A stretch of DNA of 64,000 bases from Diploptera punctata (taxonomy: Eukaryota > Arthropoda > Insecta > Blattodea > Blaberidae). Of the stretch, positions 11,101 to 20,278 are shown in pieces. The translations under genes and the position numbers were made by a program. A model generated the notes under the pieces. The model saw only the letters and a program-made list of their open reading frames with translations. It had not been told where the DNA came from and ran no database searches. The stretch spans positions 1,542,001 to 1,606,000 of the forward strand of contig JASPKZ010007283.1 of the NCBI GenBank assembly GCA_030220185.1, in the 5' to 3' direction. Each line of letters starts with the position of its first letter. Positions within the stretch are counted from its first letter, which is position 1.

Positions 11101-11460
11101 AGGACCTGTAGGTTGTTACACTACAATGAAACAACAGAAATGAAAGTTTTAAGGAAAATCTTAGTAAAATCGCTGAGAGAGAAACTTCGCAGCTCTGTTA
11201 TTAGAGAAGAATGTGAAATTGAACCTATAAACCTCAGGATAAATGATAGAAGACTAAATTGGAACGATCACATAGATAGAATGGAGAACAGTACACTAGT
11301 GAAGAAAGTACGTGACTGGACATCTCAGCAGAAAAAAAGGCCTTTAGAACGACCACAACTACGATGGAAGGACGTCACCATGACACGGACCTGTAGTGAA
11401 TGAACACGCATCAAGCTGCCAGCTTTGATGCGTAGGGGAGGAATAAGAAAGAAGAAGCTC
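11101..11460 (+). mobile_element. LINE-B-like 3' coding relic
   Basis: The frame 11113-11403 (96 codons) holds a recognisable LINE C-terminal pattern: N-W-N-D-H-I-D-R-M near residue 56, then a basic R-P-L-E-R-P-x-L-R-W-K segment. This is the region after the RT domain in several insect LINEs. No RT or endonuclease remains. Confidence 0.6.
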
Positions 11461-11489
11461 TAGCTGTCGCATTTTTTATCGACAAAACT

Positions 11490-11712
11490 TAGTATCTTCT
11501 TCTTCTTCACTTCACGGGCTAGGCAAATTGCCTGTTCCGCCTCACAGTTGTTCTGTCCATCTTTTCACTGGCCTTCCTACATTCCTTGAACCTCTTGGCT
11601 TGTAGTTGAATGCTGCTCTTGGTAATCTTGTTACATTCATTCTTTCCACATGTGTAAACCATTTCTCTCTATATTCTCTGATTTTCTCATCCAATGGACA
11701 TATGTTTAACTC
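11490..11712 (-). mobile_element. LINE-B 3' end, left part of a copy split by a solo LTR
   Basis: Starts with the tail cttcttcttcttcacttcac (GAA-type tail on the minus strand) and encodes, with stops, the G-R-P-V-K-R-W-T-E-Q end. The same sequence recurs on the plus strand at 62240-62440. It continues at 12388 after the solo LTR. Confidence 0.75.
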
Positions 11713-12392
11713 TGTTACGAACCGCTGGTTTTCTTAGGCATAAAGGACCTTCGGGACTTGGAAAATCTGGTAGCGTGAGTTATCTAGCTGAGCGTTAGTA
11801 TGAGGATGCACAGTTATATATGCATACGTGTTTTGAAATAAACAAATGGTTTCTTAAAGTTAACTATTTTATTTCTAGAGACTAAATTACAAATAAACCT
11901 AAGTGTCTAGCCCTAAATAACTAATCTAGCTTATATTATAAACCTTATACCTAACTTCCTTGAGTTTGAGAACAGGAGATGTGGGATAATAAATCTACCC
12001 TAATCTACATGTTGAAAATTGTTATATCCCTTTTGAAAATATAGTATTAAAATAGTTAAGGTAATGATTCCCTTTTTATAAGTCCAGGACACATGTTAAG
12101 AAAAATGGTAGCTTACTCACCCATCAGCGGTTCTTCGTAGCACAGATAGACACGAGGCCGTCACTTCCCCAGGGTTACATACTCAGCTTTGACCTATAGT
12201 TACCCTTAACTGTACTAACATACCACACTAAAAGTAGAGATTTACAGTTAGGCCAAGGAAAACTTTGTTCTGAACTATATCACGTCTAAAACTTTATTTC
12301 AACAGACTTTGCTTGAAAATTAAAAGAATCTATAAAATAATTAATATATATATATATATATATAAAATACTCTATGTATTCATAACAAACTC
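11708..12392. mobile_element. Solo LTR 1 with 5-bp target duplication
   Basis: A 675-bp segment 11713-12387 begins TGTTACGA and ends TCATAACA (TG..CA with imperfect inverted ends) and is flanked by AACTC at 11708-11712 and 12388-12392. Removing it restores the LINE-B tail sequence around aactctgttcttatatcttc. No coding sequence lies inside. An AT dinucleotide tract lies at about 12342-12363. The 5-bp duplication is compatible with BEL/Pao, Copia or some Gypsy elements; I cannot choose. Confidence 0.85.
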
Positions 12393-12890
12393 TGTTCTTA
12401 TATCTTCATTTCTTATCCGATCCAATCTTGTGGAGCCTTTTGTTCTTCTAAGGAAGTTCATTTCTGCGCTTTATATTCTACTTTGTAATTTTTTGGTCAT
12501 TACCCAAGTTTCGCTGCCATAAAGTAATGCAGGAACTGCCAATGTTTTATAAAACTTCAATTTAGTATCTCTTCTTGTTTTATTCTTTAATGTTTTATGT
12601 ATAGTTCCGCATATCATTTGAAATTTCGACAGTTTCATATATATGTCTCCTTCCGTTTTTGTGTTTGTTTATAGTAAAATTACAATCAAAGTAATTAAAA
12701 TTTGTTACTTGTTCCAGAGGTTTGTTGTCTATTACGATTTTTGATCTTATATGATAGTTTCCCCAAAATGACATTATTTTTGTTTTCTCTTTGATATTTT
12801 GAAATCATATTCTTGGCATAACTGATTTAATTGATGTAAAGAATACTGTAAATTATTTTCATTTTTAGTATATGTCATTAAAATGAAACA
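12388..12890 (-). mobile_element. LINE-B copy, right part (degraded RT C-terminal region)
   Basis: Continues the minus-strand LINE-B relic: the reverse complement of ggtcattacccaagtttcgctgcc corresponds to the G-S-E-T-W segment found in the copies near 32060 and 34780. Frames are broken. Confidence 0.65.
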
Positions 12891-13160
12891 AGGAACGCAT
12901 TCTGTACACATCAGCGAAATTCGACTATTGGAAATAGGGATTTACCTGACACCGAAATTAAAATGTTGTTTATAGGATCCGCCTATGTTAAGCCTTACCA
13001 ATCGCAATCTCTATACATTAAATATTCATTAACCCTTAATCTCAGCAATGTAGTCTATAAGGTAGACTGGCGTGATTTAATATTTTAAAGAATTGGAATA
13101 CGTCCCACAATTATTCAAAGGATTTTTTTTGTAAGCATATGTTTTTCCATAATAGAGAGT
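12890..13160 (+). repeat. Dispersed TCGGACCAT module, partial, and unassigned DNA
   Basis: 12880-12990 carries aaaatgaaacaaggaacgc, attcgactattggaaat and atttacctgacaccgaaatt, the left part of the module. The rest is unassigned. Confidence 0.5.
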
Positions 13161-13164
13161 ACGA

Positions 13165-13425
13165 AGGTAGGAAGTACTAGGACAGGAACACTTCGGGTGT
13201 ACAATGTTGCTGCTTAGAGGCCTTTTCAGTCAGGCTGTTAAGGATTTTTTACGAGCTCTGAAAATCTTCAGACTCGGAAAACCCCGGTAATAAAGACCTC
13301 CCCGGAGATCTTGCTCCTTGGATGTTTCCGTCCTAAAAATCCATCGACCCCGGCCGGCGGGTGAACCCGCGACCCTCGGGACCAGGGGCAAGGAGCATAA
13401 CCACTAGTCCACCGCGGCCGGATTT
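13165..13425 (-). mobile_element. SINE-2 copy (minus)
   Basis: The head at the right reads ccactagtccaccgcggcc (reverse complement of the A-box side) with the B-box region gggtgaacccgcgaccctc. The body contains the small inverted repeat ctgaaaatcttcagactc. The 86-aa frame across it is not a gene. Confidence 0.8.
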
Positions 13426-13811
13426 TTAAACTTGTGTGAAATTGTATAATACGGTGTAATAAGTAAAAACTTACAGTTATGTATGCTCTGTTTTCATTGC
13501 AGTTCGATACGATTAAATATGCTAGCATAATAAAATTTGACTTGGTGAATAAATCGCTTAGTTTACGCAGTTCCTCGTGATTGATTTCTACACGCTTTAT
13601 ATTAGCTTTCTATGTAATGGAATCTCTCAATGCGGCTTTCATGCACTTAAAATCATTGGTTCGACTTGAAACTTTGTATACTTGTAAAGGACCAATGACA
13701 ATACATTAATTTCATAAATGTTTCTAAGATCCTGGCCAGAAATCAGTAGAAAATCAAATTAATAAAAACCGGTATAATAAGTTTGCGGACTTATCAACTT
13801 CTTATTCAATC
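13426..13811. repeat. Intergenic DNA with right part of a TCGGACCAT module
   Basis: 13530-13595 has aaatttgacttggtgaataa, then cgcttagtttacgcagttcctcg (in pieces), as at 6860 and 31590. The rest is unassigned. Confidence 0.45.
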
Positions 13812-13866
13812 GTTGTAAGAACTTAGTTGGTAGAGAGGTGAACTACAGTGGTATATAATTTCAGTA
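13812..13866 (+). pseudogene. tRNA-Tyr-like relic, 5' half (split by LINE)
   Basis: The stretch cttagttggtagagagg resembles the D arm and A-box of tRNA-Tyr, followed by tgaactacagtgg at the anticodon-arm position and an intron-like tatataatttcag. Together with 23936-23979 it would form a degenerate tRNA-Tyr-like sequence. The 5' acceptor strand is not well matched, so this is a pseudogene or a tRNA-derived repeat. The call rests on remembered tRNA-Tyr features. Confidence 0.5.
13852..13866. repeat. LINE target-site duplication, left
   Basis: The 15-bp tatataatttcagta is repeated exactly at 23921-23935, the two ends of the LINE. Confidence 0.85.
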
Positions 13867-13875
13867 GTGAGAAAG

Positions 13876-14880
13876 ATGGCGGACGAGACGGAACGACAGC
13901 TAGAGAATGCTCTAAAAAGTGTGGAAAATATCACGGAAATAGGAGGTTACCTGAAGAAGGAAACGAAGGAAGAACTACAAAATGCGGTAAGAACCATACG
14001 TAGTTATATTAAATCAATGAAATGTAAACTAGATACTAAGATGAACGAAAATGAGAATAACCAAAACAAAGAGGTTACACATGGCAAATTGATAGAGGCA
14101 CGGGAACCAGACAGCTGCCCAGCGGGACAAGTAGCGCCATCTCTTGGCCACCTACAAGAAGTAACAAATAGTGACTGCCACAGCGCTACATCTGACGGAG
14201 AAGAAGAGAAGCACCAAGACACAACACAACACGCAACGACCAGTACAAAGAAACAAGCTCACGACAATAAACACAAAGACAGGGGAGCCAACCAGACAGC
14301 AATAAACACTGAGATAATAAACGACAAACTAGAAAACATAATAGACTTTTTAGAAAACAAGCTGGACAAAAAGATTGAACAGAAAATTAACCAAAGACTA
14401 ATAAGCAAGACACCAATGAAACTAAACTACAATGAAAAGAGGACAAATAACATGAGAGATGAAGAAAACACCAACGCTTTCGAAGAAAAGAACAGAAATT
14501 ATCAGAAAGAAACAGAAAGGGAAATAAGATACACAGAAGACAGCAGACCGTTTATAACCGGGCAAGGGCACAGGAAAGAAGACGACGAACTGCAAGCAGC
14601 GGAAAAGATGGCCTGGATGTACATAGGAAGACTCAAACGCAACACCACCGAAAGCAACATAAGAAAATTCCTGGAAAAAAACGGCATTAAGGGTAATATA
14701 GAATGTGAAGAACTTCACACCCTAGGAGACAGAAAAGCTTTCAAGATCGGTTTCCCTTACATCTACCTGGAAGACGCACAGAACGCGGATTTCTGGCCAC
14801 AAGGAATTAAGGTCAGAAGATTTAGATTTCGGAGATACTCATGGAGAAGGGAAGAAGACGACGGGGTGGAACTACAATAA
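13876..14880 (+). CDS. LINE ORF1 protein
   Basis: An intact frame of about 334 codons starting at ATG 13876 (an in-frame GTG nine bases upstream marks the element's 5' end and is not a likely start). The first ~220 residues are charged, rich in Lys, Glu, Asn and Thr, with heptad-like stretches around residues 150-180, suggesting a coiled coil. The C-terminal part from about residue 235 (M-Y-I-G-R-L, later F-W-P-x-G-I-K-V-R-R-F) resembles RNA-binding ORF1 domains of LINEs. Expected role: RNA binding and particle assembly with its own transcript. The 5' UTR is only nine bases. Confidence 0.8.
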   Translation: MADETERQLENALKSVENITEIGGYLKKETKEELQNAVRTIRSYIKSMKCKLDTKMNENENNQNKEVTHGKLIEAREPDSCPAGQVAPSLGHLQEVTNSDCHSATSDGEEEKHQDTTQHATTSTKKQAHDNKHKDRGANQTAINTEIINDKLENIIDFLENKLDKKIEQKINQRLISKTPMKLNYNEKRTNNMRDEENTNAFEEKNRNYQKETEREIRYTEDSRPFITGQGHRKEDDELQAAEKMAWMYIGRLKRNTTESNIRKFLEKNGIKGNIECEELHTLGDRKAFKIGFPYIYLEDAQNADFWPQGIKVRRFRFRRYSWRREEDDGVELQ

Positions 14881-14893
14881 CTTAAACAAGAAC

Positions 14894-15454
14894 GTGGCAA
14901 AGAAAAATGAACCCCAGCAGAATAAGGAAATAAATATACTACTATGGAACATAGAGGGAATAAGAAACGCACTACCCTACATACCAAAGAAGACAATAGA
15001 CAATACGGACGTCATGATACTCACAGAGACCTTCCTTACCGAAGACATAGAATTACAAGGTTACTACGCCATACATGCACTAGCAACCCCGACGGAGGGA
15101 AGACCAGCAGGGGGAGTCACATGTTTCATAAAAGGGAGAACAGGAGATATTGAAGGAATTACCAAGGAGGAAAACATGATCATAGTACAAACCTCCACAG
15201 TAACAATAATAGGAATATACATACAACCAAGTGCTCCCATCGAAAACATAATAGATAAAATATCAACAGCCATCGAACAAACAAAAACAGATAAAAATGT
15301 AATACTCGCCGGAGACTTTAACTGCAGGCTCGATAAGGAAACTGCCAAAACACACATTCTGCTAGAGACTCTAGAAGAGGAAGGGTTCAAAATAGCGAAT
15401 ACAAAGAGACCCCAACTTATTTCGCACAGAACGGCCACAGCACGATCGATCTAG
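14894..15454 (+). CDS. LINE ORF2, APE endonuclease domain (5' part)
   Basis: The frame encodes an exonuclease-endonuclease-phosphatase domain: L-L-W-N-I-E-G near residue 16, T-E-T-F near 45, and L-A-G-D-F-N-C at about residue 138 carrying the catalytic Asp and Asn. It would nick target DNA for reverse transcription. No ATG opens it: the frame remains open leftward over at least the last 60 bases of ORF1, so expression by frameshift or overlap is possible. It breaks after about 15440, before the final S-x-I-D-x-V-F motif, whose remnant is visible in another frame at 15440-15465. Confidence 0.8.
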   Translation: MAKKNEPQQNKEINILLWNIEGIRNALPYIPKKTIDNTDVMILTETFLTEDIELQGYYAIHALATPTEGRPAGGVTCFIKGRTGDIEGITKEENMIIVQTSTVTIIGIYIQPSAPIENIIDKISTAIEQTKTDKNVILAGDFNCRLDKETAKTHILLETLEEEGFKIANTKRPQLISHRTATARSI

Positions 15455-15460
15455 TATTCT

Positions 15461-16338
15461 TTAAAGGAGAAACTCTAAAACTAATCAAACAAAACGGGCT
15501 ATGGAACTCCGCAGCGGCACCCATACGGAAACACAACCCGATAATGACAAGTTTCCATATGAAAATACCACAAACGAGGAAAGAAGCGAATGGACCAAAT
15601 ATATACACCAGGCAAATACAACAGGAAGTAATAAAACTCAACGAAGAAAAACATCGAGAAAGCAAGGGATCTAATAGAAGAAGGCAAACTCGAAGAAGCC
15701 CTAGAAATCTCCACCCAAGTGATGAAGAAAGCTATAAAAGTAAGAAAAAGAAGATATGCACAAATATGGTTCGACCAAGAATGCTACAAGGAAAGGAAAG
15801 AAACATTGCATGCACTACACATAGCAAAAACCTACAAACGACAGGAAGACCTAACCAAGTACGCAGAAAAGAGAAGGAACTACAAAGGAATACTAAAAAG
15901 GAAAAGAGAAGAATATACAGAAAGACAAGGAAGAAAGCTAGCGGAGGACGCAAAATCAAATCCGTTTATAGCATTGAAAAAGAGAATCTCACCCACAACA
16001 GGAGAAATTCACATACAAAATGGGAAAGCCACTTCTCAGACCTACTGAATAAGCAGGACATGGACCGAGCATATGACTTGGACAAAACGAAACTCACACA
16101 GATCCAAGAACCGATAACATCACAAGAACTCAGAAAGGCAATAAATGGAGGGAATAACAAAAAATCTGCAGGCCCAGACAACATCTACATGGAACACCTC
16201 AAAGAATTGCTCGACAACTTAGAGGAACTATGGAAAGACTTGATGAACAAATGCATACAGAAAGGAGAAATTCCGGAGAGATGGAACACAGCGACCCAAA
16301 GATACTATATAAGGAAAAGGGGACAGAGCATCACCTGA
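15461..16338 (+). pseudogene. LINE ORF2 linker and RT N-terminus, frame-shifted
   Basis: The likely original reading switches frame more than once. 15719-16020 in one frame gives a Lys/Arg-rich linker with W-F-D-Q-E-C-Y-K. 16020-16300 in another gives E-L-R-K-A-I-N-G-G and K-S-A-G-P-D-N-I, the typical first RT block of LINEs, followed by I-P-E-R-W-N. It ends in a stop at 16336. The copy cannot make a full ORF2 protein. Confidence 0.75.
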
Positions 16339-16339
16339 T

Positions 16340-16669
16340 TCATTCAGAGGAGTAGCGCTAGAAAACGCCTCCTTTAAAGTGTTCACAAAGATCCTCAATG
16401 AAAGACTCCTAGAAGCGACCAAGGGACACATCCCGGAAAACCAATTTGGATTTCCGAAAGGCAGAAGCACTGTACAAGCAGTGAAATATCTAATGGACCA
16501 AATAGAAGACGCCCTAAGACATACAAGAGGGAAGTACCATGCAGTATTCGTCGATTTCAAGAAGGCTTTTGACTCAATAAACAGACAAAAGCTCATTGAG
16601 AAACTGAAACAGATGATCGGAAAGGAAGATCCACTAGTGAGAATAATCGAAGCCTGCCTACAGCGAAAC
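16340..16669 (+). pseudogene. LINE ORF2 reverse transcriptase, left half
   Basis: This part contains the RT blocks F-R-G-V-A-L (frame-shifted at its start), N-Q-F-G-F-P-K-G-R-S-T, and V-F-V-D-F-K-K-A-F-D with the first catalytic Asp. It is cut at 16681 by the Penelope insertion in the middle of the palm domain. The last residues of the open frame after 16681 are Penelope sequence. Confidence 0.85.
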
Positions 16670-16681
16670 ATAGTCCAAGTA
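16670..16681. repeat. Penelope target-site duplication, left
   Basis: The 12-bp atagtccaagta is repeated exactly at 22854-22865. Confidence 0.9.
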
Positions 16682-16767
16682 TTTAGTACACAATTGATCT
16701 TCTTGGTGATACAATATTAAAATATATATACAGTCAATATGCCCATTTCACCAATAAATATTTAAAA

Positions 16768-16810
16768 TGGTCAACTAGTTTCTACAGCCAAGCTGTCATT
16801 CTCAAGACCA
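16768..16810 (-). ncRNA. Variant hammerhead-like motif (left Penelope copy)
   Basis: Identical to the motif at 22761-22803: stem I TGGTC/GACCA, core TTGAGAA, stem II ACAGC/GCTGT, GAA, palindromic ACTAGT, T at the cleavage position. The core differs from CUGANGA by C3-to-U and G8-to-A, which would keep the 3-8 pair as U-A. Confidence 0.55.
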
Positions 16811-16891
16811 GATATTGACTGAAGACAATATAGATAAAAAATAAAGATACAAATTCAGTTAAAAACAAACTACGTCACATGACGCAATCAT

Positions 16892-18891
16892 TCACAAGTG
16901 AAAGTAAAACATAATAAAACTAATCCTCTTTTTATCAATTAGAGAAAAGAGGGGGCTGTACGGAATAGGGCCTTTGTCTTTGTTCATTATTTTATCCTTA
17001 TTTTTATAAATTTCCAAACTTTCAAGGACGTTAAGGAATTTGAAATCCCTGACCGAACGAACCAGCCTAAGATTACTTTTGTTGATAGCGTGACCGTACT
17101 CAGAAATATGCTGGGCAACTCCAGATTTTTCAATTCTGTTGAGTCTGAAATGGGCAATATGTTCATTAAATCTAGTTAAAATGGATCTTCTGGTTTGCCC
17201 AACATATTTCAAGTCACAGTCATTGCATGCAATTTCATAAATCCCGGATTTCTCTATACAATCGACTTTATCTTTAGGGTTTCCGAGTAAACTATTTAAT
17301 GTCAAAGTGGAAGTGAAAATCAATTTAGTATCTAGTCCTTTGAATATCTTGTTCAAACCTCTAGTTAAAGAGGGAACGTACGGCATAATAGCAAAATTAG
17401 CTTTATTAATAGGAGAATGGAAAGCTGTAGAACCATAACAAGTTTTCTAAATTCAAATTTACGAATCAACTTATCAATAATATTTCCATTGAAACCATTA
17501 CACTTAGCTATATCTTTAATGGTTTGTAATTCCTTATTATATCTATTTTTACTTAACGGAAAAGTGATAAGACGGTGAACTAAAAATTAAAACTGGCCAT
17601 TTTATGTTGATTACAATGGTGAGAATCTGCCGGGATATATCTAAATGTACTGGTATCTTTTCTATAAATGTCAAATTCCAATCTATAATTGTTTCTAATT
17701 ATTATCATATCTAAAAAAGGCAGCCTTCCATTCTCTTCCTCTTCATACGTAAAATTTATGCTGGGAGTTCGGTCATTTAATATTTCAACAAATTCCTGTA
17801 CATTGCATTTTTGGTATCAAAAATAGCAAAAATGTCGTCAACATATCTGAGCCAGACCCTTGGAAAGTAATCTAATTCCTTCCCAAGCTCCGTCTCAAAT
17901 CTGCTCATAAAAAGATCAGCTAGGAAAGGAGACAATGAATTACCCATTGCCGTTCCCTCCTTTTGTTCATAAAACTTATTGTTAAATTGAAAAATGTTCT
18001 GATTCATGCAAAGTTCCGTTAACTTGATATATTGATTGACAATATGGGGCTCCAATTTATTCTGTAGTAGTAGGTCTTCCAAGAAACTCAGCGTCTGAGG
18101 TATCGGTATACTAGGAAAGAGAGATTTCACATCAAAAGAAATCAAAATCTCTCCATCCTCAGCTCGATATTCTTGGTTTTCTCAATGAATTCCAACGAAT
18201 TCTTAACAGCAAAGCCGGGCTGTGGTAGGGGAAGATTACCAAACTCACAACTCAACCATTTAGAAATATTATAAGTGGGTGCAGATATAGCTGAAACTAT
18301 AGGTCTAACTAATTTTCCTGGTTTGTGTATTTTTGGTAAACAGTACAATTTAGGTACCAGAGGATTCGAAATATGCAATTTGCGTTTTAATTCTTTAGTA
18401 ACCAGATGATTGCACGAATTCACAACATTAGTTACGTCCCTGATCATTTTAGGTAATGGATTTTTATTAACCAACTGGTAAGGACCACCATTAATCATAT
18501 CATTAACACGATCATAGTAGTCCTGTTTATCCAAGACAACGACCCTATCCCTTTATCAGCTTTATTGTAAAAGCAATCCCTTCTTCTCAAAACCTTAATG
18601 ACTCTCTTGTTTTGTATTATCAGTTCTATGTGATGATTTCTTAGTAGTAGCCCAAACTTCGTTAAAACGATCTGTTTGATAAATTCTCTGATATATTGGT
18701 TTTGTGGGTTCATTAAAATGTTTGATTGAAGATTCGATGCCAGCAATAACATTTTCAATTTCAGAATGGTGATCCGGTAAAGCAAATTTTAGGCCTTTAT
18801 TTAACACCTGCAGTTCTTGGTCATTAAAGGTTTTGTTGAAGAGCGTTTTCTCAACCACTACTGAACCTATCGGAGCAATACCCCGGACCAT
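16892..18891 (-). pseudogene. Penelope RT/GIY-YIG frame, broken copy
   Basis: Four recognisable minus-strand pieces: 18595-18891 (N-terminal region), 18142-18534 (before RT), 17777-18145 (RT with F-D-V-K-S-L-F, E-G-T-A-M-G-N and Y-V-D-D), and 16892-17386 (C-terminal region with the GIY-YIG domain). The segment 17387-17776 is also recognisable but shifted. Relative to the intact copy the breaks are mostly one- or two-base indels, several next to homopolymers, so sequencing error is a possible cause of some. Confidence 0.88.
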
Positions 18892-20278
18892 CCCCTGCGA
18901 TCAATAAGTTTTTTCAAATTTAATCTGTTGGGAAGACAACGTTTTTTCTGAACCTTAAAATTGATCGATCGAAAAATTATTTCTCTGAAATTCACACCAG
19001 TCTAAAAATTCCAGTTCGGTAAGATGTGCTGTTAATGTTTTCCATAGTTTATAAGAGTTGAATTTCCAATCTGCGCCTCTTAGAATAAAAGTATTTAATT
19101 TCGGAATCTAGCACACTTTTGTTTGGTAAATTTGGTTATTCTCTCTCTGTTTCTACAATTTTTTGACACATTTACTTGAATGACCTTTGGAAAAAAATGA
19201 TTCTTTTTGACAATTCGTCAAACAGGCAATGTTCCAAACCAATGAAACTTATTTTTCATACTTATTTTATGGCATATATTGTGATCAGATTTCCTAGTCC
19301 ATCATATTGAAATCAGTGTTGTAATTAATGAAATCACAATCTCGGGAACCAATAGCACTTACAAAACACAGTGGTTATAAGCTGAACCTGAAGAAAACCG
19401 GAGAGTAGAATACCAAGGTGTGATTGAGTTTGAAGTTGAAGTTCGTAGTCGTTCAAAAGTCCAATTGTATTATCAAAAATTATAACAGGTGATGTATTTG
19501 CAAACGATTAACAAATCCACTGTGTAGATGATTAATTATTAATAAAATCGTAGATTCTTCCCTGATGAAATATAACACTAGATTCCACACTTAAAACTCA
19601 CAAGCAGGGTCCGGTGCACAAATCCAACCGATGACAATATGTCAAAACATAAAATAATCGTAGCTTTATTATTTGTCAATAGTCAATATAGATCGAATTG
19701 ACCTGGATGTCAAATGTATTTAGTACACAATTGATCTTCTTGGTGATACAATATTAAAATATATATACAGTCAATATGCCCATTTCACCAATAAATATTT
19801 ATTATTGGTGAAATGGGCATATTGACTGTATATATATTTTAATATTGTATCACCAAGAAGATCAATTGTGTACTAAATACATTTGACATCCAGGTCAATT
19901 CGATCTATATTGACTATTGACAAATAATAAAGCTACGATTATTTTATGTTTTGACATATTGTCATCGGTTGGATTTGTGCACCGGACCCTGCTTGTGAGT
20001 TTTAAGTGTGGAATCTAGTGTTATATTTCATCAGGGAAGAATCTACGATTTTATTAATAATTAATCATCTACACAGTGGATTTGTTAATCGTTAGCAAAT
20101 ACATCACCTGTTATAATTTTGATAATACAATTGGACTTTTGAACGACTACGAACTTCAACTTCAAACTCAATCACACCTTGGTATTCTACTCTCCGGTTT
20201 CTTCAGGTTCAGCTTATAACCACTGTGTTTGTAAGTGATATTGTTACCGAGATTGTGATTTATTAGACTGATTTCAAT

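Larger units (their letters stand above)
16682..19797 (-). mobile_element. Penelope-like element, left copy (minus)
   Basis: Reverse-complement partner of the element at 19798-22853. It keeps the same order of 5' leader, RT/GIY-YIG coding region, hammerhead-like motif and terminal sequence, but the coding region carries several single-base indels and short deletions. Its left end runs about 38 bases further (to tttagtacacaattgatctt) than the right copy's end. The same terminal string occurs at the centre, the pseudo-LTR pattern typical of Penelope elements. Confidence 0.9.

Noticed and set aside
13262..13282. ctgaaaatcttcag in SINE-2 as a hammerhead core (CTGAAGA on the complement)
   Set aside because: It is a small inverted repeat in the SINE body; there is no GAAA or stem arrangement around it.
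14004..15714. Several minus-strand frames opposite the LINE ORFs
   Set aside because: Hydrophobic shadow frames of a Lys/Glu-rich coding strand; no domain.
20020..20045. Hammerhead on the opposite strand of the Penelope 5' leader (ctgatgaaa read on the minus strand)
   Set aside because: CTGATGA is present, but no stem II plus GAAA follows; the strand is antisense to the element.
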